Shown: positions 16,573 to 29,214 of the stretch, one piece after another
How positions within the stretch are numbered: the first letter of the stretch is position 1
Layout of the letters: each line of letters starts with the position of its first letter
Origin: Geminicoccaceae bacterium
GTDB lineage: Bacteria > Pseudomonadota > Alphaproteobacteria > Geminicoccales > Geminicoccaceae
Reading direction: 5' to 3'
DNA length: 64,000 bases
NCBI GenBank assembly: GCA_025062095.1
Contig: JANXAZ010000013.1
Coordinates: forward strand, 1-64,000
Translations under genes and position numbers: made by a program
Notes under the pieces: model-generated
What the model was told of the DNA's origin: nothing
The model's database searches: none
What the model saw: the letters and a program-made list of their open reading frames with translations, nothing else

Positions 16573-17823
16573 ATGCGGGCATCGGACAACGGATCGCCGC
16601 GGATCGACGGCCGACGCTATTGGGCTTCCCTCATGGAGATGGCGGCGATCGGGGCGACCCCGAGAGGCGGTTGCGATCGTCAGGCGCTCACCGATGCCGA
16701 CAAACAGGCGCGCGATCTGTTCCGGGCCTGGTGCGCGGCGGCCGGAGCCGAGGTCGTCGTCGACGCGATGGGGAACATCCGCGCGCGACGACCCGGCCGG
16801 CGCCCGGAGCTCCCGCCCGTGGTCATCGGCAGCCATCTCGACACCCAGCCCGCCGGCGGCAAGTTCGACGGGGCGGCGGGGGTGCTCGCCGGCCTCGAGA
16901 TCCTGCGCACCCTCGACGATGCCGCTTATGAGACCGATCACCCGATCATGGTGGTCGATTGGACCAACGAGGAGGGCTGCCGCTTCGCACCCGCCATGCT
17001 CGCCTCCGGGGTGTTCGCGGGCGCCTTCACCGAGGCTTACGCCTATGCCCGCACCGACCGCGAGGGTCGACGGTTCGGCGACGAGCTCGAACGCATCGGC
17101 TACAAGGGCTCGTACCCCTGCACGGCCGAGCCGTGGAAATGCCATCTCGAGTTGCACATCGAGCAGGGTCCGATCCTCGAGGCCGAGGGCAAGATCATCG
17201 GGGTGGTCACCGGGGCCCAGGGGATCCGTTGGTACGACGTCGCGATCACCGGGCGTCGGGGTCATGCGGGCTCGACCCCCATGGAGCGGCGCAAGGACGC
17301 CCTCGTCGCGGCGAGCCGCGCGGTCGAGGGCCTCGACCGGCTCGCGCGGGAGTTCGCGCCGCGCGCGGTGGCGACCGTCGGGACCCTGGAGATCCGCGCG
17401 CCCTCGCGCAACGTCGTCCCGGGCGAGGTCCGCTTCACGATCGATCTGCGCCATCCCGACGAAGGGACGCTCGACGAGCTCGAGAGGCGCTGCGCGGCCA
17501 TTCTCGCCGAAGCTTGCGCCCGTGACGGGCTCTCCTTCTCCTGGGAGCGGATCTGGTCGTTCCCGCCCGTGGCCTTCGATCCCCGGTGCGTTTCCGCCGT
17601 GCGCGAGGCGGCGATCGCCCTCGGCTATCCGTGGCGGGAGATGATCTCGGGCCCGGGGCACGACTCCTGTTACACGGCACGGGTGGTGCCCACGGCGATG
17701 ATCTTCGTGCCGTGCCGCGAGGGGCTCTCCCATCACGAAGAAGAGTGGGCCGAGCCCGAGCATCTCGCCGCCGGCTGTCAGGTCCTGCTCGAGGCGGTGC
17801 TCGCCCTCGCGCGCGCCGATTGA
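16573..17823 (+). CDS. Zn-dependent amidase, N-carbamoyl-L-amino-acid hydrolase / ureidopropionase family
   Basis: A 416-aa M20-fold hydrolase. The metal ligands are visible in order: IGSHLDTQ (His/Asp), GKFDGAAGVLAGLEIL (bridging Asp), TNEEGCRF (Glu pair) and LELHIEQGP (His), with the C-terminal SGPGHDSCY and SHHEEEW. The dimerisation lid contains GRRGHAGSTPM. Enzymes of this family cleave N-carbamoyl groups or ureido/allantoate-type substrates, releasing ammonia and CO2 from pyrimidine, hydantoin or purine catabolism. The exact substrate is not evident. It has no operon partner: a PhoD gene converges on it, and a LysR gene is divergent. Confidence 0.9.
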   Translation: MRASDNGSPRIDGRRYWASLMEMAAIGATPRGGCDRQALTDADKQARDLFRAWCAAAGAEVVVDAMGNIRARRPGRRPELPPVVIGSHLDTQPAGGKFDGAAGVLAGLEILRTLDDAAYETDHPIMVVDWTNEEGCRFAPAMLASGVFAGAFTEAYAYARTDREGRRFGDELERIGYKGSYPCTAEPWKCHLELHIEQGPILEAEGKIIGVVTGAQGIRWYDVAITGRRGHAGSTPMERRKDALVAASRAVEGLDRLAREFAPRAVATVGTLEIRAPSRNVVPGEVRFTIDLRHPDEGTLDELERRCAAILAEACARDGLSFSWERIWSFPPVAFDPRCVSAVREAAIALGYPWREMISGPGHDSCYTARVVPTAMIFVPCREGLSHHEEEWAEPEHLAAGCQVLLEAVLALARAD

Positions 17824-17856
17824 TCCCGAGAGGCTTTTCCCGAACGGGCCGCGTCG

Positions 17857-17889
17857 AAAAAAAACGCACCGGCCCGCGCGGGCCGGTGC
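17857..17889 (-). terminator. Rho-independent terminator of phoD (perfect 10-bp stem)
   Basis: GCACCGGCCC-GCGC-GGGCCGGTGC forms a perfect 10-bp GC stem with a 4-nt loop (17866-17889), with eight A residues at 17857-17864. Read on the minus strand this is a strong stem followed by a U-run, 24 bp after the phoD stop. On the plus strand the same stem lies 43 bp after the amidase stop but lacks a U-tract. Confidence 0.88.
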
Positions 17890-17912
17890 GCGGGACGGCG
17901 CGCGTTCGCGCC

Positions 17913-19514
17913 TCAGATCTCGGGTCGCAACTCCTGGGTGAACAACGTCCTGCCCTCGAGATCCTTCAGCCGAACGGTCATGACCTCCGTCTTCCCGTCG
18001 ATGTCGACCTGGCCGAAGAACTGGAGGCCCGCGGAGGGCGGCAGGTTGGCCTGGCCCGGAGGCGGCGCCTTCTGGAAGACGACTTGCGGACCGAAGGTGC
18101 GATCGAGCTCGTTGGGTCCGAAGGTGCCGGCGTTGAGCGGCCCCGAGACGAACTCCCAGAACGGCGCGAAGTCTTGGAAGACGGCCTTGTTCGGATCGTA
18201 ATAGTGCGCCGCCGTATAGTGCACGTCGGCGGTGAGCCAGACCACGTTCTTGATGCCGTTGTCGCGGATGAAACGCAGCAGTTCCGCGATCTCGAGCTCG
18301 CGGCCCTTGGGCGGCCCCTGATCGCCCTGAGCCACGGCCTCCGCCCCTTTGCGCGCGCGGAAATCGTCCCAGACGACGAGGCCGAGCGGCATGTCCGAGG
18401 CGATCACCTTCCAGGTCGCATCCGACGCCAGAAGCGCCCGTTTGAGCCAACGCATCTGGGCCTCGCCGAGGATGCGGGTCTCGGGCGCGAGCACGGTTTC
18501 GAGCCCGTCGCTGTTCGCTCCGCGATACGAACGCATGTCGATGCGGAAAATCTCGAGCGACGGTCCGTACCGGAACGACTCGTAGATCCGATCGCGCTCC
18601 AGGGGATGCCGCCGCGTGGGCATGTAATCGTGGAAGGCCTTCATCGCGCGCGCGGCGAGAACCGCCACCGAGCCTTCTTTGTAGCGCTGGTCCTTGTCGA
18701 GCCTCTTCTCCCAGTACCAGTTGTTGGTCACCTCGTGGTCGTCCCACTGCGCGAACATCGGCACTTCCGCGTTGAACTTGCGGACGTTCTCGTCCATGAG
18801 ATTGTAGGCGTAGTTCATGCGGAATTCGCGCAGGGTCTCGGCGACCTTCTGCTTCTCTTCGATGGTCAGGTTCTTCCAGACGGTGCCGTCGGGAGCCTTG
18901 ACCTCGGGCGGGATCGGATTGTCCGGATAGACCGTGTCCCCCGAATGGATGAAGAAGTCCGGTTCGGTCCGTCGCATCGCCTCGTAGATCCGCATCCCGC
19001 CGAAGTCCGGGTTGATCCCGTAGCCTTGTCCGGCGGTATCGCCCGACCACAGGAAGCGGACGTCGCGCCTGCCCGCGGGCGGGGTGCGGAACCGTCCGAC
19101 CACGGGCTCGCTCTTGGTCTTGTAATCCGAAAGATCGAGAAAGCTCACCCGATAGAAAACGGTCTCGCCGGGCGGCAGGCCGACGAGATCGATCTTGCCG
19201 CAGAAATCGGTGTCTTCGGCGACGTTGGGCCCGACGACGGTGCGCGCGTCTTTCATGCTCTCCGTCGTCGCCCATTCCACGATCATCCGCGCTTCGCGAT
19301 CGGCTTTGGCCCAGAGGATCGCCCGATCGCCGGAGAGGTCGCCCACCTGGACACCGTAGGGCACCTTGATGCGCATGCGCTCGCTCGCGATCACCGCCGG
19401 GGCCTGGGCGAGCACGGCCACCGGTCCGCCGCTCAAGGCGAGCCCGATCCCGCCCAAGCCGACGCGGCCGAGCAACTCGCGCCGTTTCGTGCGCATTTTC
19501 CAGATCGTCCGCAT
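17913..19514 (-). CDS. phoD: PhoD-family alkaline phosphatase/phosphodiesterase
   Basis: A 533-aa protein with a Tat signal peptide (TKRRELLGRVGLGGIGLAL, cleavage near AQA), a beta-rich PhoD N-domain (YGVQVGDLSGDRAILWAKAD) and the metallophosphatase core. The metal-binding segments are seen as FLWSGDT, HSGDTVYPDN, QWDDHEVTNNW and LTADVHYTAAHYY. PhoD enzymes are Ca/Fe-dependent, exported by Tat, and release phosphate from phosphodiesters or monoesters. A hairpin overlaps its Shine-Dalgarno and a strong terminator follows, so it looks like a monocistronic unit downstream of gyrB. No clear Pho box was recognised. Confidence 0.9.
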   Translation of the reverse strand: MRTIWKMRTKRRELLGRVGLGGIGLALSGGPVAVLAQAPAVIASERMRIKVPYGVQVGDLSGDRAILWAKADREARMIVEWATTESMKDARTVVGPNVAEDTDFCGKIDLVGLPPGETVFYRVSFLDLSDYKTKSEPVVGRFRTPPAGRRDVRFLWSGDTAGQGYGINPDFGGMRIYEAMRRTEPDFFIHSGDTVYPDNPIPPEVKAPDGTVWKNLTIEEKQKVAETLREFRMNYAYNLMDENVRKFNAEVPMFAQWDDHEVTNNWYWEKRLDKDQRYKEGSVAVLAARAMKAFHDYMPTRRHPLERDRIYESFRYGPSLEIFRIDMRSYRGANSDGLETVLAPETRILGEAQMRWLKRALLASDATWKVIASDMPLGLVVWDDFRARKGAEAVAQGDQGPPKGRELEIAELLRFIRDNGIKNVVWLTADVHYTAAHYYDPNKAVFQDFAPFWEFVSGPLNAGTFGPNELDRTFGPQVVFQKAPPPGQANLPPSAGLQFFGQVDIDGKTEVMTVRLKDLEGRTLFTQELRPEI

Positions 19515-19519
19515 CGATG

Positions 19520-19552
19520 CCTCCTCGAGCCGTTTTCGGAACGGCTCCGAGG
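19520..19552 (-). promoter_or_regulatory. Hairpin touching the phoD Shine-Dalgarno
   Basis: On the minus strand an arm at 19552-19540 pairs with one at 19534-19523 (AACGGCT/AGCCGTT, extended by CTCGAGG-type pairs with one bulged base; loop about 5 nt). The 3' arm ends inside the GGAGG (19524-19520), which is five bases before the phoD ATG. The stem could partly hide the ribosome-binding site, or it could be the remains of a gyrB terminator; there is no U-run. Confidence 0.45.
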
Positions 19553-19625
19553 ATGACGACCGCCGCCGACGCGGGCGCGACCGGACCGCTACGGTTCCTC
19601 GACCGAGCAGAAACCCGAGTCCGCT

Positions 19626-23192
<3,567 letters not shown>

Positions 23193-23193
<1 letters not shown>

Positions 23194-24311
23194 CAGACCC
23201 GCATGGGCATGAGGACGAACAGAAGGCTCGGGTCGGAGACGTCGCGGAAGAGGGTGGGCGCGGCGGCGTTGGCCATCTCGATCTTGAGCTCGGAGCCCTC
23301 GATCTCGCCGGTGATGTCCAAGACGTAGCGGGCGTTGAAGCCGATCTCGAGCGGCGCGCCCGCGTAATCGCAATCGAGCTCCTCCACCGCGCGGCCGAAC
23401 TCCGGGCTCACCGCCGAGAGCGTGAGCTTGCCGGGTTCGAAGGCGAGCTTCACGGGGCGGGCCTTTTCCATGGAAATCGTCGCCACCCGATCGACCGCCT
23501 GCTCGAAGGGGCGGGTGGCGAGGACCGCGATGCGCTCGTTGTCGCGCGGGATGACCCGTTCGTAATCCGGGAAGGTGCCGTCGATCAGACGCGAGACGAG
23601 CACGGCGTTGCCGAGCGCGAAGCGGATGCGCGCCGCCGACACCCCGACCTCGACCGGCCCTTCCGCCCGCTCGAGGAGCTTGAGGAGCTCGCCTACCGTC
23701 TTGCGCGGCACGATCACCGGCGGCATCCGCTCCGCCCCCGGCGGGCAGGGCATCTCGACGAGGGCGAGGCGATGGCCGTCGGTCGCCACCGCCCGCAGCG
23801 TGCGCGCCGCACCCGCGCCGGTGACGTGGAAGTGCACGCCGTTGAGGTAATAGCGCGTCTCCTCGGTGGAGATCGCGAAGCGCGACTTCTCGATCAGCTT
23901 GGCGAGCTCTTCCGGCTGGATCGCGAAGCGGACGTCGAGCTCCTCGTCGGCGGCCACCGGGAAGTCCTCCACGGGCAGCGTCGGCAACGCGAAGCGCGAG
24001 CGGCCGGCCTCGATCTCGAGCTCGGAAGCTCCCGGCTTGTGGGCGAGGCGGACGTCCTGATCCTCCGGCAGCTTGCGCACGATGTCGAAGAGCATGTGGG
24101 CGGGCGCGGTGGTCGCCCCCGACCGCTCGATCTCGGCGCTTTCGCGCGCGAGCAGCGTGAGGTCGAGATCGGTGGCGAGAAGCTCCAAGGCACCGTCCGT
24201 CGCGGCGAGCTTGACGTTGCCGAGGATGGGGATCGTCGTCCGCCGTTCGACCACGTTCTGCACGTGGCTCAGGGAGTGGAGCAGGGCTGTACGCGCGATC
24301 GTGAGTTTCAT
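23193..24311 (-). CDS. dnaN: DNA polymerase III beta subunit (sliding clamp)
   Basis: A 372-aa three-domain clamp. It begins MKLTIARTALLHSLSHVQNVVE, as alphaproteobacterial DnaN does, contains RYYLNGVHFHV and VATDGHRLALVEMP, and ends LFVLMPMRV, the conserved C-terminus that forms part of the partner-binding groove. It tethers polymerase III and other clamp-binding proteins to DNA. It overlaps recF by 4-bp coupling and lies 107 bp downstream of the dnaA stop. Confidence 0.97.
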
Positions 24312-24418
24312 CGGCGGATCATCCGGGCTCGCACCGGGCTCGGCGCCCGTCGGTTTCCTCCGGGCCCGGGCAAGCTAGCAAAAACGCCGCGAGGCTTCGA
24401 CCCTTTCGCCGATCTCTC

Positions 24419-25831
24419 CTAAGCCTGCAGCTTGCGGCGGAGCGCGGCGACGTCGTCGGCGATCTGCGGATCCTCCACGATCAGCCGTTCGATCTGGCGG
24501 ACGGCGTGCATGACGGTGGTGTGATCGCGCCCGCCGAACCGGCGGCCGATCTCCGGAAGGGAACGCGGGGTCAAGAGCTTGGCGAGATACATCGCCACCT
24601 GCCGCGGGCGGGCGACGGCGCGCTGGCGGCGGGCGGAAGTCATGTCCGAGAGCTTGAGCCCGTAATGCTCGACGACCGCCTTCTGGATCTCCTCGATCGT
24701 GATCCGGCGCTCGGAGGAGCGCAGGACGTCTTTGAGGATCTCTTGCGCCATCTCGATCGAGACGGGCCGGTTCGTGAGGCTCGCCTGCAGCACGAGGCGA
24801 TTGAGGGCGCCTTCGAGCTCGCGCACGTTGCTCGTGATGCGGCTGGCGAGGAACTCGAGCACGCGCAGCGGCAACTCCACCCCTGCGGCCTCGGCCTTGG
24901 CCTGCAGGATCCCCAGGCGCAGCTCGTAGGTCGTGGGATGGATGTCCGCCACGAGACCCCAGGACAGGCGCGAGCGGATCCGTTCCTCGAGCCCGTCGAG
25001 GTCCGAGGGGCTGCGGTCGGCGCTGAGCACGATCTGACGCCCGCGCTCGACGAGAGCATTGAAGGTGTGGAAGAACTCTTCCTGGGTCGAATCTTTGCCG
25101 ATGATGAACTGCAGATCGTCGACCAACAACAGGTCGACCGAGCGGAACAGCTCTTTGAACGGGATGGTGTCCTTCGAGCGCAGAGCGAGGATGAATTGAT
25201 ACATGAACTTTTCGGCGGTGAGATAAACGACCCGCCGGCTCGGGTCGCGCTGGCGGACCCGCCAGGCGATGGCGTGCATGAGATGGGTCTTCCCGAGCCC
25301 CACCCCGCCGTAGAGGAACAGCGGATTGAACGGCGGAGTGTCGGAGTTCGCGACTTTTTCCGCTGCCGCGAAGGCGAACTCGTTCGGCTTGCCGACGACG
25401 AAGGTCTCGAAGGTGAAGCGGGGGTCGAGCCGCGCGCTGAGCTCCTCGTTGGGCCCCGAGTTCGCGGCCTCCGCGGCCGCGGGCTCGGCCGCCGCCGCGG
25501 GTTGGGGCGGCCGGACGAGGAGCGTGATCGAGCGCACGGAGGGATTGAGCCGCGTCCAGAGCACCCGGATGCGATCGGCGTAGTTCGCGGCGATCCAGTC
25601 GCGCATGAACTGGGTCGGGCAGGCGAGCACCGCGCGGTCGTACGAGACCTCGACGAGCTCGAGCGGCTTGAGCCAGGTGCCGAAGGCGGTGTCGCCGAAT
25701 TCGGCGCGCAACAGCGCGCACACCTGCTGCCATTGTCGCTGGGCGTCGTTGCCGACCATGCCGCCCGGATTCTCGCCGAACGTCCGCGTGACCTCCGTGG
25801 AGGCGAAGGACTGGCCGGACCGCAAGGCCAT
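24419..25831 (-). CDS. dnaA: DnaA, chromosomal replication initiator
   Basis: A 470-aa protein: domain I (QWQQVCALLRAEFGDTAFGTWLKPL), a short Ala/Pro linker, AAA+ domain III with Walker A GGVGLGKTHL and Walker B LLLVDDLQF, and domain IV with the DnaA signature GGRDHTTVMHAVRQIE for DnaA-box binding. The ATG at 25831 is chosen because GGAGG lies six bases upstream. A GTG at 25879 would add 16 residues (MLGRPWLRTSG...) without a ribosome-binding site. It starts the dnaA-dnaN-recF-gyrB series, and rpsT lies upstream on the same strand, the classic alphaproteobacterial order. Confidence 0.96.
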   Translation of the reverse strand: MALRSGQSFASTEVTRTFGENPGGMVGNDAQRQWQQVCALLRAEFGDTAFGTWLKPLELVEVSYDRAVLACPTQFMRDWIAANYADRIRVLWTRLNPSVRSITLLVRPPQPAAAAEPAAAEAANSGPNEELSARLDPRFTFETFVVGKPNEFAFAAAEKVANSDTPPFNPLFLYGGVGLGKTHLMHAIAWRVRQRDPSRRVVYLTAEKFMYQFILALRSKDTIPFKELFRSVDLLLVDDLQFIIGKDSTQEEFFHTFNALVERGRQIVLSADRSPSDLDGLEERIRSRLSWGLVADIHPTTYELRLGILQAKAEAAGVELPLRVLEFLASRITSNVRELEGALNRLVLQASLTNRPVSIEMAQEILKDVLRSSERRITIEEIQKAVVEHYGLKLSDMTSARRQRAVARPRQVAMYLAKLLTPRSLPEIGRRFGGRDHTTVMHAVRQIERLIVEDPQIADDVAALRRKLQA

Positions 25832-26258
25832 GATGCCCCTCCCGACACCCGACGTTCGAAGCCACGGCCGGCCGAGCACCGCCGCGCGCGGCGCGCAGCG
25901 GTCTCGCCCGGGGACGCCCCTCTAGCTACGGTAGAGCCGCCTCACGAAGCAAGCCCCCTTCCGGGCGACACGAGAATCTTTGGCCGCAATTTCCCGACAC
26001 GCAATATTCCCAAATCGACGATCAGGGAACATCGACCCTCATCGAGGACCGGAATATTAACGATTCCCGCGGCCACCGTCTAGAAGACCGAAACGTGAAC
26101 GCCGCTGCTCACCGAAAAGTTGAGACGTCGCCGCTCCGCAACCGTCCGTTCCGACGGCCGGAACAGCGCGTGAAAGACCGCTACGAGCACCGCCTGCGGC
26201 CGGCTCCCCGACCGATGGTTGCGAAGACGGCGGGCGACGGGGGTGCCCGCCGCGGGCT
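25832..26258. promoter_or_regulatory. dnaA: dnaA upstream region (427 bp), AT-richer centre
   Basis: No gene is recognised. The part from about 25970 to 26070 is clearly richer in A/T than the surroundings and holds an 8-bp inverted repeat, AATATTCC (26003-26010) and GGAATATT (26051-26058), plus two GANTC sites (25974 and 26062) of the kind methylated by CcrM in alphaproteobacteria. GANTC pentamers are expected about once by chance in a stretch this size, so they prove nothing alone. No TTATNCACA-type DnaA box was found, so this is read as the dnaA promoter rather than the replication origin. Confidence 0.5.
26229..26251 (-). terminator. Possible terminator after rpsT
   Basis: GGCGGGC (26229-26235) and GCCCGCC (26245-26251) form a 7-bp GC stem with a 9-nt loop, 7 bp after the rpsT stop on the minus strand. 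No U-run follows, so it is a weak or Rho-assisted terminator at best. Confidence 0.35.
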
Positions 26259-26558
26259 TCAGGCGGAAGCGCCCTCTTGGGCCCGCGCCCTGGCGAGATC
26301 GAGTGCCTTGATGCGTTGGGCGAGCCGGGAGATCTTGCGCGAGGCGGTGTTGAGGTGCAGCACCCCTTTGCTCACCCCGCGCCGAATCTCCGGCTCGGCC
26401 GCCTTGAACGCCTCGCGCGCGGCCACCGGATCGCCCGCCGCGAGGGCGGCCTCGACCTTGCGGATGAAGGTCTTGATGCGGCTCTTGCGGGCCTTGTTGC
26501 GCAGCGTGCGCTTGATCGTCTGGCGCACGCGCTTGCGCGCCGAAGCAGTGTTCGCCAC
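26259..26558 (-). CDS. rpsT: 30S ribosomal protein bS20
   Basis: A 99-aa basic helical protein starting [20 protein letters not shown] and ending with a lysine/arginine-rich helix and RAQEG; it binds 16S rRNA at the base of the small subunit. Length is slightly above the usual 85-90. It lies between echA and dnaA on the same strand, an arrangement conserved in alphaproteobacteria. Confidence 0.97.
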   Translation of the reverse strand: MANTASARKRVRQTIKRTLRNKARKSRIKTFIRKVEAALAAGDPVAAREAFKAAEPEIRRGVSKGVLHLNTASRKISRLAQRIKALDLARARAQEGASA

Positions 26559-26642
26559 GAGTTCGCTCTCCGGAAATCCGGGCTTCGCTTGATAGCGGCG
26601 CCGGCCGACGGCGTCAATGCCGCCCGCCGCGGGCGTTCTCGC

Positions 26643-27416
26643 TCATCGGTTGCGAAAACTCGGCGCCCGCTTCTCGACGAAGGCGGTCATCCCTTCCTTG
26701 CGGTCCTCGGTCGCGAAGGTCGCGTAAAACACCCGCTGTTCGAAACGGATGCCCTCCTGCAACGTCGTCTCGAACGCGACGTTGACCGCTTCCTTCGCGA
26801 TGCGAACCACGAGCTGGGATTTCTTGGCGATCTCTTCGCCGAGCGCGATCGCTTCGTCCAACAACCGGGCGAGCGGGACCACGCGCGCGACGAGATTGGC
26901 GCGCTCGGCCTCCTCCGCGGTCATCAGCCTCCCGGTGAGGATCATGTCCATCGCCTTGGCCTTGCCGATCGCGCGGGTGAGCCGTTGCGTGCCGCCCACG
27001 CCCGGGATCGTGCCGAGATTGATCTCCGGCTGGCCGAAGCGGGCGTTGTCGGCGGCGATGATGATGTCGCACATCATCGCGAGCTCGCATCCCCCGCCCA
27101 GCGCGTAGCCGGCGACCGCGGCGATGAGCGGCTTCTTGTGCCGGGCGATGCGGTTCCAGGCGCCGACGAAATCGCTCTCGAGCGCCGCCACGAAGTCCTT
27201 GTCGAGCATCTCTTTGATGTCGGCACCGGCGGCGAAGGCCTTCTCGTTGCCGGTGATCACGATCGCCGCGATCTTGGGATCGGCGTCGAAGGCGGTGAGC
27301 GCCTGCTCGATCTCGTTGATGACCTGACTGTTGAGAGCGTTGAGTTGCTTGGGTCGGTTGATCGTCACGAGGCCCACGGGCCCGCGCGTTTCGACGATGA
27401 TCGTCTCGTAAGCCAT
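26643..27416 (-). CDS. echA: Enoyl-CoA hydratase (crotonase family)
   Basis: A 257-aa crotonase. The oxyanion-hole and substrate segments are AAGADIKEM (about residues 60-68) and [16 protein letters not shown] (about 101-116), and both catalytic glutamates are present (the GGCEL glutamate, about 111, and the one in [13 protein letters not shown], about 131). It hydrates trans-2-enoyl-CoA in fatty-acid beta-oxidation. The ATG at 27416 gives the family N-terminus [12 protein letters not shown] with GGGAG upstream; an upstream extension is non-conserved. Its position between mutM and rpsT matches many alphaproteobacteria. Confidence 0.93.
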   Translation of the reverse strand: MAYETIIVETRGPVGLVTINRPKQLNALNSQVINEIEQALTAFDADPKIAAIVITGNEKAFAAGADIKEMLDKDFVAALESDFVGAWNRIARHKKPLIAAVAGYALGGGCELAMMCDIIIAADNARFGQPEINLGTIPGVGGTQRLTRAIGKAKAMDMILTGRLMTAEEAERANLVARVVPLARLLDEAIALGEEIAKKSQLVVRIAKEAVNVAFETTLQEGIRFEQRVFYATFATEDRKEGMTAFVEKRAPSFRNR

Positions 27417-27545
27417 GGCGTTTCTCCCGGTCGGGGCGGCCCCGCGCGCCGCCCGCGGCCGTCTTTCCGCCGCAGCGTCCGAAGGGTCGCCGCGGCGCGC
27501 GGCTAGATGCAAAAGCGCGGGCCCGCCGTCCAGGCCCCCGCTCCT

Positions 27546-28361
27546 TCAGCGCTGACAGCGCGGACAGAAATAGGTCGCCCGCCCGCCCTGGACGATGCGG
27601 CGGATCGGCCGCCCGCACCCCGGGCAAGGCGCGCCCGCGCGATCGTAAACCGAGAAGTCGTTCTGGAAGCTGCCGAGCTCCCCGTCGGCTTGGACGTAAT
27701 CGCGCAGCGTGGTACCGCCCTTGGCGATCGCCTCCTCGAGCGTCGCCCGGATCGCGCGCACGAGCCGCTCGGTGCGGACGGGACCGAGCGAGCAGGCGGG
27801 TCGCAGCGGTGAAATGCGGGCCCGGAACAGGGCCTCGTTGGCGTAGATGTTGCCGAGCCCGACCACGAGCCTCTGGTCCATGAGAACGCTCTTGAGCGGC
27901 GCGCGACGCCCGCGCAGGAGCGCGCCCAACGCGGCGGCGTCGAAACCCGGCTCGAGCGGCTCGATGCCCAGGCCGCGCAGCGAGGGATGCTCGTCCAGCC
28001 GCGCACTCGGCCACAGATCGATCATGCCGAAGCGACGCGGATCCACGAACCGCAGCCGGGTCCCGTCGTCGAAGAGAAAGGTGAGGTGTTCGTGCGGCCC
28101 GCGGGGCGGCCCGTCGAGCACGAGCCGCCCCGACATGCCGAGATGGACGAGAAGCGTCCAGCCGTCGTCGAGGCCGGCGAGGATGAACTTCCCCCGTCGC
28201 CCGAAGCTCTCGATCCGCCGCCCTTCGAGCCGCTTCCCGAGCCCGTGGGGCAAGGGCGCGCGCAAATCCGCGCGCCGCTGCTCCACGCCCACGATCCGCC
28301 GTGCCGACAGGCGCGCCGCGAGCCCGCGGCGGATCGTCTCGACCTCGGGAAGCTCCGGCAC
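27546..28361 (-). CDS. mutM: Formamidopyrimidine-DNA glycosylase (Fpg/MutM)
   Basis: A 271-aa base-excision repair enzyme that removes 8-oxoguanine and nicks the site. Translation starts at GTG so that removal of Met exposes the catalytic proline ([13 protein letters not shown]). The H2TH region and the C-terminal zinc finger (CPGC...CPRC, positions about 246-269) are complete. The GTG at 28361 is chosen because the N-terminal proline is obligatory and GGAGG lies just upstream; a longer frame to 28436 would bury the active site. It is divergent from ubiE with only 73 bp between starts. Confidence 0.95.
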   Translation of the reverse strand: MPELPEVETIRRGLAARLSARRIVGVEQRRADLRAPLPHGLGKRLEGRRIESFGRRGKFILAGLDDGWTLLVHLGMSGRLVLDGPPRGPHEHLTFLFDDGTRLRFVDPRRFGMIDLWPSARLDEHPSLRGLGIEPLEPGFDAAALGALLRGRRAPLKSVLMDQRLVVGLGNIYANEALFRARISPLRPACSLGPVRTERLVRAIRATLEEAIAKGGTTLRDYVQADGELGSFQNDFSVYDRAGAPCPGCGRPIRRIVQGGRATYFCPRCQR

Positions 28362-28434
28362 CGCACCTCCGCCTTGCCGCGCCCGCCCGCGACGCGTAAG
28401 GGACGACGGTCCCCATCGACCGGTCGCTGTCTGC

Positions 28435-29208
28435 ATGAGCGTCGAGGACCCCGCAAGCGCCGCGGCTCGGCTCGCCGCTTCCTTCGGCTTCGAGGAGATC
28501 GCGCCGGAAGAGAAAGCCGGCCGGGTGAAAGCCGTCTTCGAGCGGGTCGCCGCCCGCTACGACCTCATGAACGATCTCATGAGCGCGGGCATCCATCGCC
28601 TCTGGAAGGAGGCGATGCTCGATTGGCTCGCCCCGCGCCCGGGCATGCATCTCCTCGACGTCGCGGGCGGGACCGGGGATGTGGCCCTGCGGTTCCTTTC
28701 CCGTGTCCGGGGCGAGGGCCGGGTCACCGTCGTCGACTACAATTTCGCGATGGTCGAAGTCGGCCGCGACCGGGCGCTCGACGCCGGGTGGCTGGCCGAG
28801 ATCGACTGGGTGGTGGGCGACGCCCAGTGCTTGCCGCTGCCGGATGCGAGCGTGGAGGCGTACACGATCGCCTTCGGCATCCGCAACGTCACCCGCATCG
28901 ACCGGGCGCTCGCGGAAGCGCGAAGAGTCCTCAAGCCCGGTGGTCGTTTCCTGTGCCTCGAGTTCTCCAAGCTCTCCTTGCCTCTGCTCGAGCCCCTTTA
29001 CGACCTCTATTCGTTCACCGTTCTTCCGGCGCTCGGCGGGCTCGTCGCCGGCGATGCCGAGAGTTACCGGTACCTCGCCGAGAGCATCCGCCGCTTCCCC
29101 GATCAACGCACCTTCGCCGCGCTCGTCGAAGCGGCCGGGCTCGAGCGGGTGCGCTATCGCAATCTCTCGGGCGGAATCGCCGCGATCCATTCCGCCTGGC
29201 GATTGTGA
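28435..29208 (+). CDS. ubiE: UbiE, ubiquinone/menaquinone C-methyltransferase
   Basis: A 257-aa class I SAM methyltransferase. The SAM-binding loop is [15 protein letters not shown] (about residues 69-83); family signatures [17 protein letters not shown] and [21 protein letters not shown] are present, and the C-terminus is [12 protein letters not shown]. It carries out the C-methylation step of ubiquinone synthesis. It is followed by ubiB after 6 bp, forming the ubiE-ubiB-coaBC-dut series that lies next to mutM in many alphaproteobacteria. Confidence 0.96.
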   Translation: MSVEDPASAAARLAASFGFEEIAPEEKAGRVKAVFERVAARYDLMNDLMSAGIHRLWKEAMLDWLAPRPGMHLLDVAGGTGDVALRFLSRVRGEGRVTVVDYNFAMVEVGRDRALDAGWLAEIDWVVGDAQCLPLPDASVEAYTIAFGIRNVTRIDRALAEARRVLKPGGRFLCLEFSKLSLPLLEPLYDLYSFTVLPALGGLVAGDAESYRYLAESIRRFPDQRTFAALVEAAGLERVRYRNLSGGIAAIHSAWRL

Positions 29209-29214
29209 GCCGGC

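Noticed and set aside
25832-26258. Replication origin beside dnaA
   Set aside because: No DnaA box was found; AT-richness and an inverted repeat do not suffice.
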